64,000 bases of DNA from Acanthornis magna. Taxonomy: Eukaryota; Chordata; Aves; Passeriformes; Acanthizidae. The translations under genes were made by a program, and so were the position numbers. Shown in pieces: positions 11,601-22,820 of this stretch. Position 1 is the first letter of the stretch, and every line of letters begins with the position of its first letter. Location: assembly GCA_036785705.1 (NCBI GenBank), contig JAWUZG010000013.1:19563001-19627000 (forward strand), written 5' to 3'. Below the pieces are notes generated by a model, which saw nothing but the letters and a program-made list of their open reading frames with translations, made no database searches and had not been told where the DNA came from.

Positions 11601-14600
11601 CAGAATCTGGGGAAGGAAATCCTTCACCTGCTCCAATTATTCACACGCTCAGAGTAATTAATATCAACTCAGGTCTCTCTGAATTGCCTTTCATTGGATT
11701 TTAATTAAACCCAAAAGAAACAGCTGCATTTCTCATTCTGAGCTGAGCAGCATCCTGGTGACTAAAACTTTTACAAATTTGAAACAGCTTTTCCACTTTT
11801 CATGCTTTATTGATCCTCAGCAATGGCCACATCTAATCCAGCCAAGCCTCCTGCACCTAAACCTGCACTCCAGACATAAAGCAATTACAACTCCCCTTCG
11901 AACTCCTCCAGCCAGAAATACACTTCTCTTAGAAAGCCATAAGCCTCTCCTGGATAATTAATAGAAGTACTGTCAGCCAGCCTCAATTAAAATTACAGAA
12001 TTGCTAGCGCTGCAATATCAAGGCTTGCAACACCAATTTCTGCAGTAATAAGTATTTATGGGGGGAAAAAAAAAAATCTGTAAGCACTATGTAACAGAAA
12101 TGAGATGAAAGATAAACAGACTCTAAATATTTATCAGCAGAGGAAGTTCAAAAATATCCCAGCAAAAACGGAGCGGATGGCAGCTAAATCCAGACCGTTG
12201 AGGGTTCCTCGAAGGATGTGAAAGGAGGAACTTCATTTTCAGCTTGACACCGCTAAATCAAATTAATTCCTTCCTCCCATTCAACTGCGGCATAGAAACC
12301 CCTGATGCCAAAAGGACAAAGCTAAAAATGTCCCCAGGCCCATGTCTGAGCGCTGCACTCGCACACCGCAGCAGCGCAATACTTCAAATAAAGAGTTGGA
12401 CTTTGGGGCTTTCCATCACTTTTAAGGCCTGAATATCCTTAGGAGGAATGTCCACCTGCACGGTTGGCTTCCCTCAGCGCTGGGAGGAGGCTCCACATCT
12501 GCAGGATCTCCATAAAAAGAGGCCTCTGGGAGAGCACAGCTACTGATGGATTATTTCAAAGAGAAATATTATTTCCTGCTCACATTCCCTCATCCCCACC
12601 AGACATTATCTTCACCTCAAGACCTCCTGGCTGAGCTAAATAACATATGCACAGAAAAGTGCAGCTGAATGGCTTTAGCTCCAGCCACTCGTCAAGAAGA
12701 AAACTTTCAAAGATCCCATTTCAATTTATTTTTTGAAATCCTGGCATGCTGAAGTCAGCAGGAAGACATTTCATTGACTTTAATGAAGCCAGAGGTTCAT
12801 CCACAGAATTGCTGTTTGGAATGAACACAGCATTTATATTATCTCATTTAAAACCTTCCCATTTTTTTTGTTAAATGCAACTTAATGATATTTGCTATTT
12901 TGGAATTATTTGCTATCTTTCAAAACACAGAAAGGAGGGTATTAAAGTTCTGCAGTGTAAAATGTTTAGTGATGATGGATGGGATGCTCTTGTTTCAGTA
13001 ACAGGCATGTTTTTAATGCATAAATATTAATTGTCATAAAGTGCCGGTTCATTTTACAGTTTTGGAAAGCTTTAAATTGTAGGAATTGTAATAGTAAAAA
13101 AAAAAAAATACTGTTGGTATTTACATAGTTATCTGTATTTTCACAGCACATTTTTAGGGCTTTATTTTTTTTTTTTTCATTTATTACCCAATGTACCAGC
13201 ACAGCAAGACAAAAAAAAAATAAAAATGGAAAACTGGAGAGATGACTACACCCACTTAATGGGTATCATTACAGGAAAAGACTATCAAAACTCAGCAGAG
13301 GCTTTTTATGCATTCCCCTGTATTACACCAAAATGAGTTATTGCAGCATTCTAGCTCTGGTACCAAACCACCAGAACACTCCATTTTTACAGCTGCAGCA
13401 GAAATGAGCAGAACCCATCGCAGAGAGTTATTGGCTTCAGCTAAAAGCTGTTCCCTGACAGGCACGGGAGGCTCCCCCAGCCTTGCCACAGCCCTTGGTG
13501 AGCAGAGAGCTCGGAATTCCTCCAAAACAACTGGAAAACTGTTCCCACTCCCACAGGATCCTGGTCCCCCTCACACCACTGAAACCCAAAGCTGAGTTAC
13601 TCCTGACCTAGCCTAATGCAGGATTAATCCACGTGGGATTTCCATGGATACCAATCTATATTCCATTTTACTCTGCTGCGTAATTTTCATTTTGTTGATC
13701 TCCTCAGCAAGGTTCAAAAATCTACTCTGAAGGGTTAAAAATGTCACTATTGAGAATCACCTGATGTCAGACAAATTATTACTATTTCCTCTTTCCTCAA
13801 TGAGAGGATGAGCTTAGATTCCCCTCTTCCCTTCTGTTCAGCACTCACATCTCATTTCTTGTTGGAACTGTTTTAAAGATGGTATAAATAGCTTTGCAAA
13901 GTAATTCTAATACTAAATGTCAAGTGCAATAGTGGTTTCATTCTGATTTATCCTTATCTGATCCCCAGGCAAGTTAATCCTCAACCTGAGAAACTGTTTT
14001 CAGAGCTTTATAATTTATGAAACTTTTCATCTAAATTATTTACTTTACGAACAGCTCCGATGAGTTGCTCAGGGCATAAAGCTGTAGTACTCAGTGCTGG
14101 AGTGCTGAAGAACATGGGTTTTGTCTTTTTAAATTAAGAGCCCATCACTACATCTCGTGTTGCAGTTTCTACTGGCAGTCTTTAATGCACAGCAGGGTTT
14201 TTATCTGAATTTTTATCGCTCGCAATAGATGCAGTTACAACCCAGATGTCACAGTTATCCCAGCCCGGAGCTCCAGGGAGACACAAAGCAGAGAATCCCT
14301 GATCCTGGAGGTGTGAATCTCACAGTGGGAGACACTATTCCTGCCTTGGAAAAGTCTGATGGACACGTTCAACCTGCTCCTCTTCCAAAATCCTGTCCAG
14401 AAGTGGCCCCAGGAAATGTCCTCAGGCTCCAGCAATCAGGAGGATGAGCTGCACAGCACAACCCTAAAAATCCACCGAGAAGTGGTGGGAGACAAGAGGA
14501 GGAGCAGGACCACCAGCCTAACACAGGGAAATACATCTGCCAAATGATGAACTTGAAAATCTAAGATTCATTATCCCTTTAATTTACTTAACATTTACCA

Positions 14601-15480
14601 ATATCTATTTAACATTACCTAATATCTACAGAGCTGAGCAAAAAGACAAATTGCAACTAAAAAGTAGCCAAAATCAAAGAGGCTGAGAAGGAATATTAGA
14701 TAAGGTATTTGACGGGCTTGCAAGGAAGTGTTGGTTTTAAGAGCTGCAAAAGGATTTTCAGGAGATGGAGCTCCCTTGTGAGGAGCTGAGGCTGCAGGCA
14801 AACCCATCTCATTATGGGATATATTCTCCTAATAAACTATTAAACCATCTTTCTCCATTTCCTCCTGTTTCTAGCTTTACACAGACAAACCTCCTGGCTG
14901 CACCAGTCAAAGAGTCCTTTCTCTTTGGATTAATAAATTCTGGCACTCAAACCATCATATCCCAATTTAGGCAAAGCAAGGTTAACACTGGGCTCTTAAT
15001 TTTACTCCAAATTATGGGCAAAACCTTCCAGAATCCTGATTTCTGCTGCTTTTTTCCTGAGGTCTCTCCTATTTGTTGGTATCTAAATGCTAATTTGGTG
15101 CCAGCTCTAAAGCACTTTAATTAAGTGCTTTTTCTCCACACTGTTCCAAGACCTGAAATCGGACAAACCATCCAATATTACAACTCCCATCCATGTGCTG
15201 CCCACCCTCAGAGCACTCCTTCAACACTACCAGGCTTCTTCCATCTCCCAATTACACGTGCTGCACATAAATCTTTATTTTTTTTCCCTTTGTATCTTGC
15301 AGAGGTTTTCATTTTTCAGAGCAGTCTTATCTTGTTTCCTCTGTGTGACTTTGAACTTTACGTTTTATCTTCGCTCCTGCCTGACCTCAGAGTTCTTCCC
15401 AGCTCAAACTCACCTGTAGCTCAATGACTGCCATTATTTGAAAGAAATTACCTGCCCTTTATTCCATGCAATCCTCAGAT
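8673..15480. other. Long non-coding AT-rich stretch, no gene seen
   Basis: About 6.8 kb with no recognisable exon, RNA gene or transposable element. It includes ordinary A and T homopolymers, for example near 12070, 13097 and 13168. Open frames are short and on both strands. Undetected short conserved regulatory elements are possible, but nothing specific can be argued without alignment. Confidence 0.55.
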
Positions 15481-15524
15481 TGTATATATATATTGTATAT
15501 ATATATATATATGTACACACACAA
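15481..15524. repeat. (TA)n/(CA)n compound microsatellite
   Basis: Alternating TATATA runs interrupted by TTG are followed by GTACACACACA. This is a simple-sequence repeat, likely variable in length between individuals. Confidence 0.95.
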
Positions 15525-16204
15525 AAGCCTTTTTCACTCTCATCAGTTTTTCTAATTTTATAATAAGATAGCAGGGTACATTCACCCACACTGAAAATCA
15601 AGGTTTTTTCACAGGAAAAAAAAAATCTCCTTGTGAAACTTATTTTTTCCTACTGGAAGGCGTGAAGCAAATGAAAAATGTCAGTATTTTGCTATTTAGG
15701 TACAGATCTGCACCTTTTACAGTGAGGAACGACCCACCTTAGTTGGCATAAAAACCCACTTATTTATAAAATACTGTGCTTATTTGGTGAGTAAATGATG
15801 GCATAGTGAGTTGTAGAATATTACGTGTGTATTTTGTGCTGCTTGTATATAAACAAATAAAAGCCTGTGCTGCTTCCCTGCCCCTCCATCCCATATTTCT
15901 CCACAGGACTGGGGGTTCATTTCCAAGGAAACCCACGGCACAGGAGGCAACCCCAATGCTGCAAGGGCTGTGGCTGCTTCCAGCAAACCAACAGGGGAAG
16001 GCTCACTCCGCCAGGAGCTCCAAAAATGTGCCCGGAGCTCACACGGACGTTTCTGGAAGGTCAGAAGGAAATCAGGAGCCACCTTCTGAAATTTGGGGGA
16101 AAAGTGTTCCAGGCAGCTCCAGCTGCTGAGGGAGTTTTAGGAAGATGGATGTGGGGGTGGGAAGAGGCAATGGGTTGGGGTTGGAGAGTCCATGCAGGAA
16201 AGGT
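15525..16204. other. Non-coding spacer, no gene seen
   Basis: AT-rich on the left and more GC-rich on the right as it approaches the CR1 copy. The open frame at 15867-16418 runs into the CR1 sequence and has no domain features, so I do not call it a gene. Confidence 0.5.
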
Positions 16205-16635
16205 GCTCCGGGCCAAAGGGATCAGAGGGCTGGAGGAAATCCTGGGAGGGAAGGCTGAGAGCTGGGGGTGTTCACCTGGAGAGGAGAAGGCTCCAGGGAG
16301 AGCTCAGAGCCCCTGGCAGGGCCTGAAGGGCTCCAGGAGAGCTGGAGAGGGACTGGGGACAAGGGATGGAGGGACAGGACACAGGGAATGGATTCAAACT
16401 GACAAAGGTCAGGGTTAGATGGGATATGGGGAAAAAATTCTTCCCTGCGAGGGTGGGCAGGCCCTGGCACAGGTGCCCAGAGAAGCTGTGGCTGCCCCTG
16501 GATCCCTGGCAGTGCCCAAGGCCAGGCTGGAAGGTGTTTGGAGCACCCTGGGACAGTGGAAGGTGTCCATGCCATGGCACAGGGTGGGACTGGATGAGCT
16601 TTGAACTCCGTTCCCACCAAATCCATCTGAGATCC
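16205..16635 (+). mobile_element. CR1 LINE, longest recent-type copy in the window
   Basis: About 430 bases of sense CR1 3' region in the expected order: the 'GGAAGGCTGAGAGCTGGGGG' block, 'TTCACCTGGAGAGGAGAAGG', 'GAGCTGGAGAGGGACT', 'ACAAGGGATGGAGGGACAGG', 'AAATTCTTCCCTGCGAGGGT', 'TGCCCAGAGAAGCTGTGGCT', 'CCAAGGCCAGGCTGGAAGG', 'GGACAGTGGAAGGTGTCC' and 'GGATGAGCTTTGAACTCC'. The 5' part, including the reverse transcriptase, is missing, and the final octamer tail is eroded. It is a dead copy. Confidence 0.93.
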
Positions 16636-18965
16636 TACCCTGTGACCCCTGGTGTGCCGCCACGGGGGCACAGAGGCACTGGGACAGAGTGTGCCACAGC
16701 TCCCTCCATCCTGTCCACATTCTCCACCTCAGCATATCCCTCCTCCTCCCCACAGCTGCCTTGGCACTGCCACCAGCCCCCAAGTGCCACCAGGACAACA
16801 TTTCTCCTTCCGTTCATCACCTGCTCATCTTCCCTCCGAGGACAATCCTCAAAGCCAAAGCTCACAAGCCACGTGCAACAGCTGCTGGCAGCCAGGTGTG
16901 ACACAAATGAATAAATATTCCATGGAAATCTGCATTAACTGCTCGCCCCTCAAGTGCTGTTTATGGCATGTCAGGCCCAGCTGTGTAACCAAAGGATTAC
17001 AGAGCTCCCACTGCAAGGAGCCTGCTCTGCACCTCCTCGGGAGCTTCCCTGCGTCCCTTACCCGGAAAAACCCAATCCAGGCACCAGAACAGAACTGTAA
17101 TCAAGTGTTGGAGCCCGGGAAACACAAACCAACATGTTTTCTGTCAGGTACACGGGCAGCCACGCGAATTTTTAAGAGAATGGGGTCAGCAAAGCTGTAG
17201 ATCATGAGTTAATTTTAGTGAAATTGCAGTGTAAGTGGAAAGATAGGTGCAATTCGAGATAAGAACATGCAGGAGCTTAGAGTCCTTCCCCTGAATAGCT
17301 GTGTTTAGACTCCAGATCTGACACCATGCTTGGTGAGCAAGAAAAACAGGGCGCTTCACTAAAAAACAGAAATAAATAAGAAATACCAATTTGTAGGGGA
17401 AAACTGTGAAAAAAATGCTCTCTTATTGGAAATCTACCATGTTTTTCCACAGCATTTTGAATTCTTCCAGCTAAGCAACAGAACTCCAGCCAAGGAGTAC
17501 GTGAATTTAAAATTACCCCTCCCTGTGTGAGGCATGGAGGAAAAAAGGTGGGTTAAGGGGAAGAGGAAAGTCTGAAGACAGCAATTAAGGAGCCCAGACC
17601 AGGGTACAGCTTCTGCAAACCCTCTGAGATGTTTGAAACAGTGCTCCACATCAAGCAAGTACCCAGAGCAGCACTGAATGATTTAACAGCACATTTCCTT
17701 GGAGTTTATGACTGTGGGATATACATTAACTGTGGGAGCAATTAGGAGGGAGATGGACTACATCGGTATCTGTTTGTCTCATGGCTTTCTTCACCTAAGT
17801 GATGCATCTGCACCGAAGGAGAAGCCCAGCTGGGTGTTCCAAGTTCCTAAATCCACGTGTCATTTAGGTGAGATCAGACCTCTGCTGCCAGCTCACCTCT
17901 GGAGGCATTGTGTCAGCACACGGTGGTGACAAATGCTGAGCTACAATCGTGAGGTTTCGCTCCATGGACAAATAAGGAAGCACTCAGTGTGGAAAAAGTA
18001 ATAACAGGGAGGATTCCCTTAGAGGAATTCCATAAGGATTCCTTTTTGGCCAGCAACAGCTCAGCAACTTTGGCAGAGTTTGCTGCCATCCCCCAAACCA
18101 CTCGATCTTAAATAGAAACCAAGGTTTTCAGAGATGCTTTGGTACCAGGCCACAGCCCATCTTTGAAAGCACATTCGGTAAGTGAACTCACCTGGGCTGC
18201 CACCAAAGCTCTCACCACTGAAACTCCCCATTCTCACAGAGCTCCTGCCACAGGTTGCTTAAAATAATGTTAAAATATAACATAAGCAGTACCTTATTTG
18301 CATCTCTGTGATTGTCATAACCCTGTCCTTGTTAATGCTGCTGGTGGATTACATACCTTCATCCTTCCCCTTCAAGCACATGAAATAATTCGAATATGAG
18401 AGTCTGCTTCAACCTTCTCATTTATATGATTTCCAGATACCTACTTTTAGTTTAGCAATGAAGATAAAATCCATTACTGCCTTCCATTGCATTAGTGGAA
18501 TTAAGTGTCTTGCAATGTAAATCTCCACTGTTTCATCATGTTCCTGTTACAAACCACCAAATAAAACACTCTGAATTTGAGATTAGTCCTCCTATGGCAA
18601 AATCTGAGCCATAAAACTATTTTGTTATTGATTTCAGAACTGCACGATGGCTGCACTCACAGACACGGGATCTAAGTGCTATTAAAAGAAAAAAGGGAAA
18701 GAAAGAAGGTAGTTTCACTATTAAATCTTCATACAAGTAGTTCCCTCCTTTCTGCATTCAAATTGATTTTCTTTCTTTTGGCACGTGAAGAGCCAGATGA
18801 ATCCTTTGACTCAATGCCCAAGAGTGAAATGGCACCAGCAGCAGCAGAGAAGCTCTCGGGGCACGAGACATGTGACAACATTTTAATCACTGACAAAACG
18901 AGGCTTCAAGGCAACTACTCTGTTTGAGTTTGCTGGTTTTAAGTGAGATTTACTGTTTAGGAGTG
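16636..18965. other. Non-coding stretch, no gene seen
   Basis: This is mixed-composition sequence with no recognisable exon or element. The 182-residue open frame at 16652-17200 begins at the edge of the CR1 copy and resembles no family. Confidence 0.5.
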
Positions 18966-18966
18966 A

Positions 18967-18996
18967 GTGTATATATGTGTGTGTGTATGCATATAA
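18967..18996. repeat. (TG)n/(TA)n microsatellite
   Basis: A short compound repeat of GTATATATGTGTGTGTGTATG type followed by ATATAAA. It is small and of ordinary kind. Confidence 0.85.
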
Positions 18997-19310
18997 AACA
19001 TGCATAAATAGCACAGATATAAATATATATGGATAGTTCATGTACATTTGGGGACTTTTTATGGGTGGAAATTTCCCTCTTTGCCAGAGATCAAGCAGTC
19101 CCCAGTTAGTACCAAGTGCAGGGCTGTTCAATCAGGTGTTTGTTTATCCAAACGAGTGCATATGATTTTCAGTTAAACCTTAAAAATATTTACTCTTCAT
19201 GAACAGTTCCAGCAAACTTTGAGATTTAATCTGCGATATGCTCTGCTGGCCACTCTGCTTTATTTTTTTTAAGCCACAAAATACAAAAGGAACATGTTTG
19301 TTCCACAGGA

Positions 19311-19332
19311 GATGATGATGATGATGATGATG
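19311..19332. repeat. (GAT)7 microsatellite
   Basis: Seven uninterrupted GAT triplets. On the other strand an open frame reads them as a run of histidines, which is a simple-repeat artefact. Confidence 0.95.
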
Positions 19333-19930
19333 GCTTTTTGGTCTGGCTAACAATTCAAGAAGTGAAACCATTCTGATGTCATACGCAAGGAAGTCAATGT
19401 GAAGGGGACTTGAGGCCACAGAATGATATAATAAATAATCTATTTTTTTTTTTAATTTCCGAATCTGGGAGTTTGGTAGGTGTTTAGATGCATCATCCAA
19501 GCAATACTCTCATATCCTATTAACCTACAAATCTGTCTGTGCCTAAGACAGTCAGATCACTGCAGAGTAGGGCTGTAGTATTACAATGAAGCAGCAGAGG
19601 AAAATAAAAACAGAAGAAAAAGAGAAGCCCATATATGAGACCGCCAAAGTTCAGCTGGTGAATTGTTGCTTAACAGACTCTGACCATAATAACCCGTCAC
19701 TGAACCTTGCCTGCATTCTCAGTAGCTATGAAGCTATTTTTATCAGCCAGCAGCTTGCATTTAAGAAATACTCCTCTTCACCCGAAAATACGCACCCGTG
19801 AATGGCACGGTCCCCGCGCGGCTCGATCCTAGGTGGGATGCGCTGCCGGGACTGAATGGCTCTTTCAGAAAAGCCCTGTACAAGTGTCTTCTCTCGCGAG
19901 CGCCCGAGCCCAGCGCCATCGGCGGCCGCG

Positions 19931-19960
19931 GGGACCTGCGGGGACCTGCGGGGACCTGCG
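19931..19960. repeat. 10-bp direct repeat, three copies
   Basis: Three perfect copies of GGGACCTGCG lie head to tail within the left part of the CpG island, and a partial fourth (GGGCGCG) follows. It is a short local expansion. Confidence 0.9.
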
Positions 19961-20305
19961 GGGCGCGGGAGGTGACAGCATCCGCGCTACCTTTGTCCCC
20001 GCGGGTCCCCGAGCACGGCCCCGCTCCGGGGCGCGTTCCCACCCTCCCGTAGGGCTCGGGGATGCTGAGCCCGGGGAGCCCCAGCCCTGCGGGGCCAGGG
20101 GACACTCCGCTGTCCCCCGGACGGAGCCCCGCGCCCCCCGAGCCGAGCCGTGCCCGGCGCTGCCCAACTTCCCGCAAAGTCCCGCCGCCCCAAACTTCGG
20201 CAGCCGCGGCCTGGGGACCCCCTGCTTCCCGCAGCGCCCATCCCATCCCGATCCATCCCGATCCATCCCAGCCCACCCCATCCCATCGCCGCGCTCCTAC
20301 CTCCG

Positions 20306-20332
20306 CCGGCTCGGCTCGGCTCGGCTCGGCTC
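20306..20332. repeat. CGGCT pentamer repeat
   Basis: Four to five copies of CGGCT/TCGGC lie next to the candidate minus-strand donor. On the minus strand they would be GAGCC repeats in the last part of the proposed leader exon. Confidence 0.9.
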
Positions 20333-20368
20333 TGCCCCGCGCCCGCCGCCTCCGCCGGCTCTGCCCTG

Positions 20369-20453
20369 CGGGAGGGAGGCGGAGGACGAGGAGGAGAAGA
20401 GGAGGAGGAGGAGGAGGAGGAGGAGGAGGAGGAAGGGGGAGGGAGGGAGGGAG
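20369..20453. repeat. Polypurine (GGA)n / (GGGA)n tract
   Basis: A nearly pure purine strand: GGA triplets from about 20388 to 20433, then GGGGGA and GGGA repeats. Such tracts in promoters can form triplex or G-rich structures and often lie in 5' leaders. The Glu-rich, Arg-rich and Ser-rich frames across it are artefacts. Confidence 0.93.
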
Positions 20454-20551
20454 CAGCCCCGCCGCTCCCGGCCGCGCTGCGCAGCCCGGGAGGCGGAGTG
20501 CCGCCGCTCGGCTCTGCCCCGCGGCTCCCGGGGCGGGGGTGCCCGGCGGGG

Positions 20552-20826
20552 CCCCGGGATGGGCTGCGGGCATGGGCTGCGGGGATGGGGTGCGGAACCC
20601 CCCGGGATGGGCTGCGGGGATGGGGTGCGGGCAGGGTGCTCCCGGGGCGCGGATGCTCGGTGGAAGCCCCCGGGATGGGCTGCGGGGATGGGCTGCAGGC
20701 AGGGCGCTCCCGGGCGGGGATGTTCCGCGGAACCCCCCGGGATGGGCTGCGGGGATGGGGTGCGGGCAGGGCGCTCCCGGGCGGGGATGCTCCGCGGAAC
20801 CCCCCGGGATGGGCTGCGGGGCATCC
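20552..20826. repeat. GC-rich minisatellite, about 67-bp unit
   Basis: Blocks starting CCCGGGATGGGCTGCGGGG recur at 20601, 20669, 20736 and 20803, giving unit lengths of 68, 67 and 67, with a shorter related block at 20552. Each full unit contains GGGATGG, GGGCAGGG, GCTCCCGGG and a GGATG[CT]TC element. Two units contain a canonical four-run G-quadruplex motif (20616-20636 and 20751-20771). The array lies inside the CpG island and is stop-poor in all frames, which explains the long open frames on both strands. Confidence 0.92.
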
Positions 20827-21054
20827 CCCGGCATCGCCCCCCCGGCATCGCGGTCCCCCAGAGCCGCCCGGAGGATGGCTCGGGAGCATCGGGAAGGAGA
20901 TGGGGCGCTCCCGAGCCACCCGATGGGAATGGGGGCTGTTCCGAGCGGCTGTGGGTGGCACCGACATCCCGAGCCGGGTGTGCAGGCAAAGGTCAGCCCG
21001 AGGAGACTCCAGGCTCGGATGCTGCCGAGGCTGGAGCGAGGCAGAGCCTCCTGC

Positions 21055-21070
21055 TGCTCACCTGGCAGGC
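21055..21070 (-). other. Candidate 5' splice donor (minus strand)
   Basis: The minus strand reads TGCCAG followed by GTGAGCAG, a near-consensus vertebrate donor, with the exon's last base at 21062. It lies at the right edge of the CpG island, where a leftward gene would have an upstream alternative first exon. A single motif is weak evidence on its own. Confidence 0.3.
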
Positions 21071-21235
21071 ACAGGCAGCATCCCCCGCCCTGCTCCGGGA
21101 TTGTGATGGCAGCGGCACGGGTATGGCCAAGGAGACAAAATCTTCCACTCAATAAATGCGAGGTTTGCTCTCAAAAAAAGAGAGCCTACCAAAATATATA
21201 AATGTGTGCAAACTGAATATACATAAAAACTGTTA

Positions 21236-21485
21236 AATTGTCAGAGGGTAAGTTGAGATTGAATTGTAGGAAGGAATTGTTCCTGGGAGGGTGGGCAGGC
21301 CCTGGCACAGGTGCCCAGAGAAGCTGTGGCTGCCCCTGGATCCCTGGCAGTGTCCAAGGCCAGTCTGGACAGGGCTTGGAACAGCCTGGGACAGTGGGAG
21401 GAGTCCCTGGCCATGGCAGGATGGTTGCAACAAGATGGTCTTTAAAGTCTCTTCCAACCCAAACTGTTCTGTGATTTTATGATGA
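21236..21485 (+). mobile_element. CR1 LINE 3' end with tail
   Basis: A sense CR1 end running from an eroded 'AGAGGGTAAGTTGAGATTGA' block through 'GGGAGGGTGGGCAGGCCCTG', 'TGCCCAGAGAAGCTGTGGCT', 'CAAGGCCAGTCTGGACAGGG', 'CTGGGACAGTGGGAGGAGTC' and 'TCTTCCAACCCAAACTGTTC', finishing with TGTGATTTTATGATGAT, the CR1 3' microsatellite-like tail. It inserted about 100 bases beyond the CpG island. Confidence 0.95.
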
Positions 21486-22526
21486 TAAATAAAAAATTAT
21501 CATATACATCATATACATGTTTCAATGTACAGTCTGGTTATTAAGTCTGTGATATCCACACATCCCTTCCGTGGTGCAGCACACCCCATTTCCCTCAAAG
21601 GTTTAATGCAACACTTGCAAAGCCAATGGTATCAAAAGGAAAACTCTTCATATTTCCCTCCTAACACTGTTAGGCTGAAATCCACGTATTTAATACTCAG
21701 CAATATTATTTCTAAGAGTTTGAAGTGATGGAGCATGAGCTGAACATGAAAGAACAGTGAATTCTCTATTTTAGTACTTCCTTTCGTGATCAAGCCCATC
21801 TTTGGTTTTAACCTTCAGAAGCTTCTAAAACTCACACAGCTCCATGGGAATCTGTTTTGCAGTGAAACCATATGTACCTTAATCGTAAAATGCAAAGCAG
21901 AAGTTTACAAATTACACAGCTATGACTGGGAGCCAAACATTAAAGATTTCAAACGGGTGATTGTGCACCTGTAAGACTACATAAAAATTTTTTAAAATAT
22001 TTTAAAAGTCACACATGCACACATTTCCTACAGCGCTGTGTATGTATCTCTGTTCGGATCATATCTGATTCTCACCTGGTTCTTAGGTAAAAAAAACACC
22101 TAGAATAAAGACCCTGGTGAGGTGAAACCTGTGATTTATAAAATACTCACACATATTCAGTGTTTCTGTTCTGAGTTAAATATGCTGCCCTCCAAGGCCT
22201 TTTTTGGCCTCGTGGGATGCTCTGAATAGCAATTATCCTCAGCCAGATTTCTGTGTAATTATACTCCCTTCCTTTTTCTGTATTTTTAAATAACAAAAAA
22301 TCAAAGAAGCTGTCATGAAAACAAGATCTTCATTCCCTGGGGGAGCCTCTGTTTGCATTATTCCTCACCAACCAGCAGCTGGAGTAGAAATCTTGGTGGT
22401 GTTTTCTGCATGTGGTAGCTCAAACTTCCAGGCACTCCACACAGGTTGTACCTGGAGAGATGGGAAAGAAAATAACAAACTTTTATGGCATAATAAATCC
22501 CTCTACAGGAACTGTGTTACCGTGAA
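21486..22526. other. Non-coding AT-rich spacer, no gene seen
   Basis: AT-rich sequence without an identifiable exon or element. A palindrome-like AAAATTTTTTAAAATATTTTAAAA run near 21987 is simple AT sequence. Confidence 0.5.
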
Positions 22527-22820
22527 AATCATAGAATCACAGAATGGTTTGGGTTGGAGGGACCTTAGAGCCCACCCAGTGCCACCCCTGCCATGGCAGG
22601 GACACCTCCCACTGTCCCAGGCTGCTCCAAGCCCTGTCCAACCCATCCTTAAACACTTCCAGGGATCCAGGGGCCGCCACAGCTTCTCTGGGAAACCTGT
22701 CCCAGGGCCTCACCACCCTCACAGTAAAGATTTTTTTCTGATATCCAATCTAACCCTGCCCTCTGTCAGTTTGGATCCATCCCCCCCTTGTCCTGTCACT
22801 GCATGCTCTTGTAATGATTG
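22527..22820 (-). mobile_element. CR1 LINE 3' region, minus strand
   Basis: It starts with the inverted CR1 tail (ATCATAGAATCACAGAATGG), followed by 'GTTTGGGTTGGAGGGACCTT', 'CATGGCAGGGACACCTCCCA', 'GCTGCTCCAAGCCCTGTCC', 'CACAGCTTCTCTGGGAAACC', 'TCACCACCCTCACAGTAAAG' and 'CTTGTCCTGTCACTGCATG'. It is about 290 bases long and 5'-truncated. The open frame at 22315-22881 simply runs through it. Confidence 0.95.

Larger units (their letters stand above)
20301..20460 (-). other. Candidate non-coding first exon (minus strand)
   Basis: Read on the minus strand, a CT-rich 5'-UTR-like stretch (TCC repeats, then GCGGGAGGG-complement and CGAGC pentamers) ends in GCGGAG followed by GTAGGAGCG. This is a reasonable 5' splice site, with exon end at 20301 and intron from 20300. 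Position inside a CpG island, a TCC-rich leader and a GT donor are typical of vertebrate untranslated first exons. There is no obvious ATG-led conserved peptide. The 5' limit is a guess. It could instead be promoter sequence that is never spliced. Confidence 0.35.
19780..21125. promoter_or_regulatory. CpG island, probable gene promoter
   Basis: About 1.35 kb of very GC-rich, CpG-dense sequence begins abruptly after the AT-rich flank (GCACCCGTGAATGGCACGG) and ends near GCAGCGGCACGGGTATGGCC. The contrast with the surrounding 60 kb is strong. It contains GC-box-like runs, a GGA/TCC purine tract, pentamer CGGCT repeats and a GC-rich minisatellite. Vertebrate islands of this size usually mark transcription start sites. 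Minus-strand splice donors inside it (after 21062 and after 20301) favour leftward transcription, but a bidirectional or plus-strand promoter cannot be excluded. The gene it serves is not identifiable from this window. Confidence 0.85.

Noticed and set aside
19761..21155. Very long open frames (up to 463 codons) on both strands across the CpG island
   Set aside because: They exist in several frames on both strands at once, are Pro/Gly/Ala/Arg-rich, and cross the GGA tract and the 67-bp minisatellite. Stop codons are rare in such GC-rich repeats, so openness is not evidence of coding.
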